A stretch of DNA of 64,000 nucleotides, from the NCBI GenBank assembly GCA_963777755.1, contig CAVZSC010000028.1, forward strand, positions 71,016 through 135,015, read 5' to 3'. Origin of the DNA: DATFWC01 sp963777755 (GTDB taxonomy: Bacteria > Pseudomonadota > Alphaproteobacteria > Rhizobiales > Xanthobacteraceae). Every line of letters starts with the position of its first letter. Positions within the stretch are counted from its first letter, which is position 1. The notes beneath the pieces are model-generated. The model was not told the origin of the DNA, searched no databases, and saw only the letters and a program-made list of their open reading frames with translations. The position numbers and the translations under genes were made by a program. This document shows, in pieces, positions 61,271-64,000 of this stretch.

Positions 61271-63749
61271 CTATAAAATGCGGGACCCGGCACGCTCGGT
61301 GTGCCTGGGTCGCGCGCCGGCGAATTGCAACAACACGGCGGGAGCCGCGATCAGCAAATAGCAGGCGGCTCCGATTTTGAGTGTCGTGTCGATGCTGAAG
61401 GCAATGCTGGTGACAACGGCAACGCTCGCGGCGAGAACGCCCGCAGCGCCGTTGACGCCCCAGAACCACGGCGTGGGGGCGGTGCTGATTGCGGAGACCA
61501 AACGCATGCCGGTGGGAAATCCAAAGCCCATCAGGAAGCCGGCCGGCGCCAGGACAAGAATACAGAAGCCGGCCCGAACGAGAAGGTCCGCTCCATCGAG
61601 GTTGACCAGAAGCGGGGGCAGCCAGAAAGGCAGCGAAAAAAGGTAAGCCGCACTGGCCACACTCCAGGCTACCAGCTCGCCAGCGCTGGCAAGGGGCACG
61701 CGCTCGGATGCCATGCTGCCGAAGCCTGTCCACAGGATCAGGCTGAACAGAACGACACTTAGCGCGTAGACTGGGTGACCGAGGAAGACGCTCATCCGCT
61801 GCAGGAGAGCGATCTCGACCATCATGAAGCCGCTTCCGATCAGAGCGAAATAGACGGTGCCGCCCACGGCCAGCTGCCACCCGGCTTCTCTGACCGTCGG
61901 CCGCAACGGAACGATGATCGTTACGGCGACGAGCGCGACCGAAATCAGAACGAGCATGGCGAGGGTCAGCGTCGCGATGAGGTTGCCGGCGATCACTCCG
62001 GTGTGAGTGAAGTGCGAGAACAGGTCCGGGTCGAACAGCGTGGCGAATCCCAACTGGTTGAAGAAGAAGGGACGCGCATCGGTCGGTGGCGTGAGATCGA
62101 GATAGAAGCCAGTCGTCGCCTGGTCGAGCCTGCGAGGGTCCGTAGCACTGACGATCTTCTCGAGCACGGTGGATGGCGCCGCCATGTCCGGGCTCAGCAG
62201 CACCGTGAATTCATTGGCTTTGGCCGCGTCTTTGAGCGCCCCGAGCGCCGCCGGTGAGAGCGGCGACTTCGTCATGATCAGTGTCGCTACGTCCCCCGCC
62301 GCGGCGAGGAACAGGTGGCGCCTAGGCTCGGCGGCGCCTCCTGCAAGAAGTGTCGCAACGGCAAGGCTGACCAATCGTCCGGTCTCGTTCACTTCGCCGC
62401 GCGCGTACCAGCGGCTCACCGTGAATAGGCCGCCTGGGTTGAGCCGACCGAGAAAGCGTTGCCAGGCCTCGACGGTGTAAAGACCGTTCTCGGTGAGCGT
62501 GAAGGCGCCGGCGCCAGTCGCAGCCCAGGTATCAATGAGGCTCATCTGGATAACATCGAAGAAGCGCGGTGTGCGCGCAAACCAGCTGCGCGCCTCGTCG
62601 ACTTCGAAACTTCACTCCATCCAAAGTCGCGATCGCCGTGTAATCGGAAAAGCGGCGTGTCAGGACGTCGATGATAATCGGGTTGATTTCGATGCCCGTC
62701 ACGTCGCTGATGCCGAGGAGGCGTTGCGAGAGAACGTCCCGACCGCCGCCCACGCCGATAACGGCACCGATCTTCAGATTCGGGATCGCATAGGCAAGGT
62801 TGCTTACGTCGTAGCGCAGGAACTCCAAGCTCGCGAGGTTTCCATCGAAGCGGTATATGCTGGTGCCAGCGCTGCCGTCGATCGTCAGCCATCGGTGCTC
62901 GATCGTCGAGTGCGGCATGCGCGGCGAAGGCCCCCACAGCGGCGGCGGACCGGTTCCGCTCTGAGCGACGGTGACACGGGAAAATGAGTTCCAGCGATCG
63001 TAGGCAAGATCGGCCGGCGCTTCCAAGCGATCCTTGATGATCGTCGGTCGAACGCCATTAGTCGTGAGTGTGTTGGCAATTGCAAAGAGCAGGCACCCTG
63101 TGACGATGCTTCGGCGGTAGCGAAATAGCTTGGAACCGAGCGACATGGACTTGTGTTCAGTGCCGAGTCCGGAGCCGGCGAAGCCGAACGCGGCGAGTGC
63201 GATGAGCGCACCGATCCACAAGATCGCTGACGGCCCGCTCATCACACTCAGAAGCGCGAGGATACCGATGCACCCGGTGGCAGCGCCGAGCAGATCCGCT
63301 CCGTAGACCTTTCCGATCGGGTAGGGGCTGCGCGTCAACGCAAGGCTCACAACAACGCCCGAAAAGAAAAACGGAACGGCGAGACAAAGCGCGAATTCCG
63401 CCCAGGCGACTAGAGAGGTGAGCGATGGCGAGGCGCCTGTCACCAGCGTCAATTGCACGAGGATGGCGAGATCGGTCGTTAAGGCGAAGGCTAGCGTCGC
63501 CACGGCCAGGTCGTAGGACAACCGCTCCGGTCTGAACCTCTCCTTGTGCAAATAGACAAAAACTGCGCCAGCGGTCAGGCCGAACATGGCGATACTGATT
63601 ACGAAGAAGGCCAGGTGGTACCAGGAGGTCACGGAAATGATTCTGGTCTCGATGATCTGCAGCATCAGCGTCGCTGCCGTCACCTGGCCAAGAGCCACAT
63701 AGAACCGGACTCTTCGGCCGGTTTCGTCCGGCGCTTTCGGTTGATGCAC
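61271..63749 (-). pseudogene. Membrane-embedded spermidine-synthase-like protein, one frameshift
   Basis: GTG 63749 has GGGGAGGG upstream. The N-terminal block has about seven hydrophobic helices (WYHLAFFVISIAMFGLTAGA; AVPFFFSGVVVSLALTRSPY). A Rossmann domain follows: GAVIGVGGGRDVLSQRLLGI and DVTGIEINPIIIDVLTRRFS, the SAM loop of the spermidine-synthase family. Near 62607-62609 one extra base in AAA (TTT on this strand) breaks the frame; the corrected text EVDEARSWFARTPRFFDVIQ joins MSLIDTWAATGAGAFTLTEN. A second membrane block follows to 61271. The total is about 825 residues, as in fused membrane SpeE-like proteins. Function beyond the fold is unknown. Confidence 0.8.
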
Positions 63750-64000
63750 GCGCCCTCCCCACAGATATTCCCCGGACGACGAGACTTCAGTGTGAACGCT
63801 AGCATCCTGCAGAGGTACGCGGAACCCCCCGACGTTCCCGCGAATTTTGATGACTGTGAATCGGCGTTCAACTTGGACCCCACCCCGATTGTTCACCAAA
63901 TCGTTGAAGCAGAAGCGGAATTGTTTATTTCGGGCGTGTTCGATCGGCGCCCAACCGTGACCCCCTGTTTTTTCTCGAAAATCGTTTGACTGCAACGCGT
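63750..64000. other. Upstream region of the spermidine-synthase-like gene
   Basis: No supported gene was seen. The frame is open here in line with the next gene, but it lacks the hydrophobic character of its N-terminus. It is less GC-rich near 63830-63980, as expected of a promoter region. Confidence 0.4.

Noticed and set aside
1..64000. CRISPR arrays
   Set aside because: No series of regularly spaced direct repeats with unique spacers was seen. The repeats found are palindromes or gene fragments.

Overview
The window is GC-rich, densely coded DNA from an alphaproteobacterium, most likely a member of Hyphomicrobiales (Rhizobiales) near Bradyrhizobium, Pseudolabrys or Xanthobacteraceae. This rests on the rpmH-rnpA-yidC cluster, many Bug-type solute receptors, frequent TTG/GTG starts, and several families of short palindromic repeats that look like those common in rhizobial genomes. 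No database search was possible, so the taxonomy is inference.

Layout. 0-3.1 kb: a leftward bacterial RNA-repair operon, Hen1 then Pnkp, with Pnkp running off the left edge. 3.1-9.6 kb: gene relics (enoyl-CoA hydratase, dihydrofolate-reductase-like, AraC-like, RidA-like) around two oppositely oriented genes at 5180-6067 and 6678-8858. These two share a 5' leader, an N-terminal tag and a Gly/Ser linker, and each ends in a papain-like domain. 9.7-16.4 kb: solute receptors, an Asp/Glu-racemase-fold protein, a protein of three tandem RidA domains, a YghU-type GST, duplicated gene fragments and tRNA-Arg(ACG). 17.2-23.6 kb: a leftward TVP38 / FAD disulfide oxidoreductase / sensor kinase operon, divergent from rpmH-rnpA-yidC. 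23.7-26.7 kb: an ankyrin-repeat protein and small genes.

26.7-50.7 kb is catabolic and transport territory: amidohydrolase, amidase, FAH-family hydrolase, MetE-like protein, VOC protein, epimerase, GNAT, a TetR-controlled ABC uptake locus with a DapA-like enzyme, an FAD oxidoreductase, a DUF433/DUF5615-type toxin-antitoxin pair, an aminotransferase, an NDP-forming acyl-CoA synthetase and an enoyl-CoA hydratase. Four intact tripartite-tricarboxylate (Bug) receptors occur with no TctA/TctB membrane genes in the window, so they probably share permeases encoded elsewhere.

50.8-53 kb is accessory DNA. It includes two short leftward genes for peptides with double-glycine leaders, a candidate bacteriocin or RiPP precursor pair. 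53.3-61 kb is an integrated element. It begins in the 3' half of tRNA-Arg(CCG) and carries a tyrosine integrase, a small HTH protein, a primase/helicase module interrupted by many single-base frameshifts, an iteron-like AT-rich segment that could be its origin, an adenine methyltransferase with a zinc ribbon, and small phage-type genes. The right end of the element was not found. 61.3-63.7 kb holds a membrane-embedded spermidine-synthase-like protein, also split by one frameshift.

Many otherwise well-preserved genes in the right third are broken by one-base changes, mostly in or beside homopolymers. Assembly indels must be excluded before these are treated as true pseudogenes.
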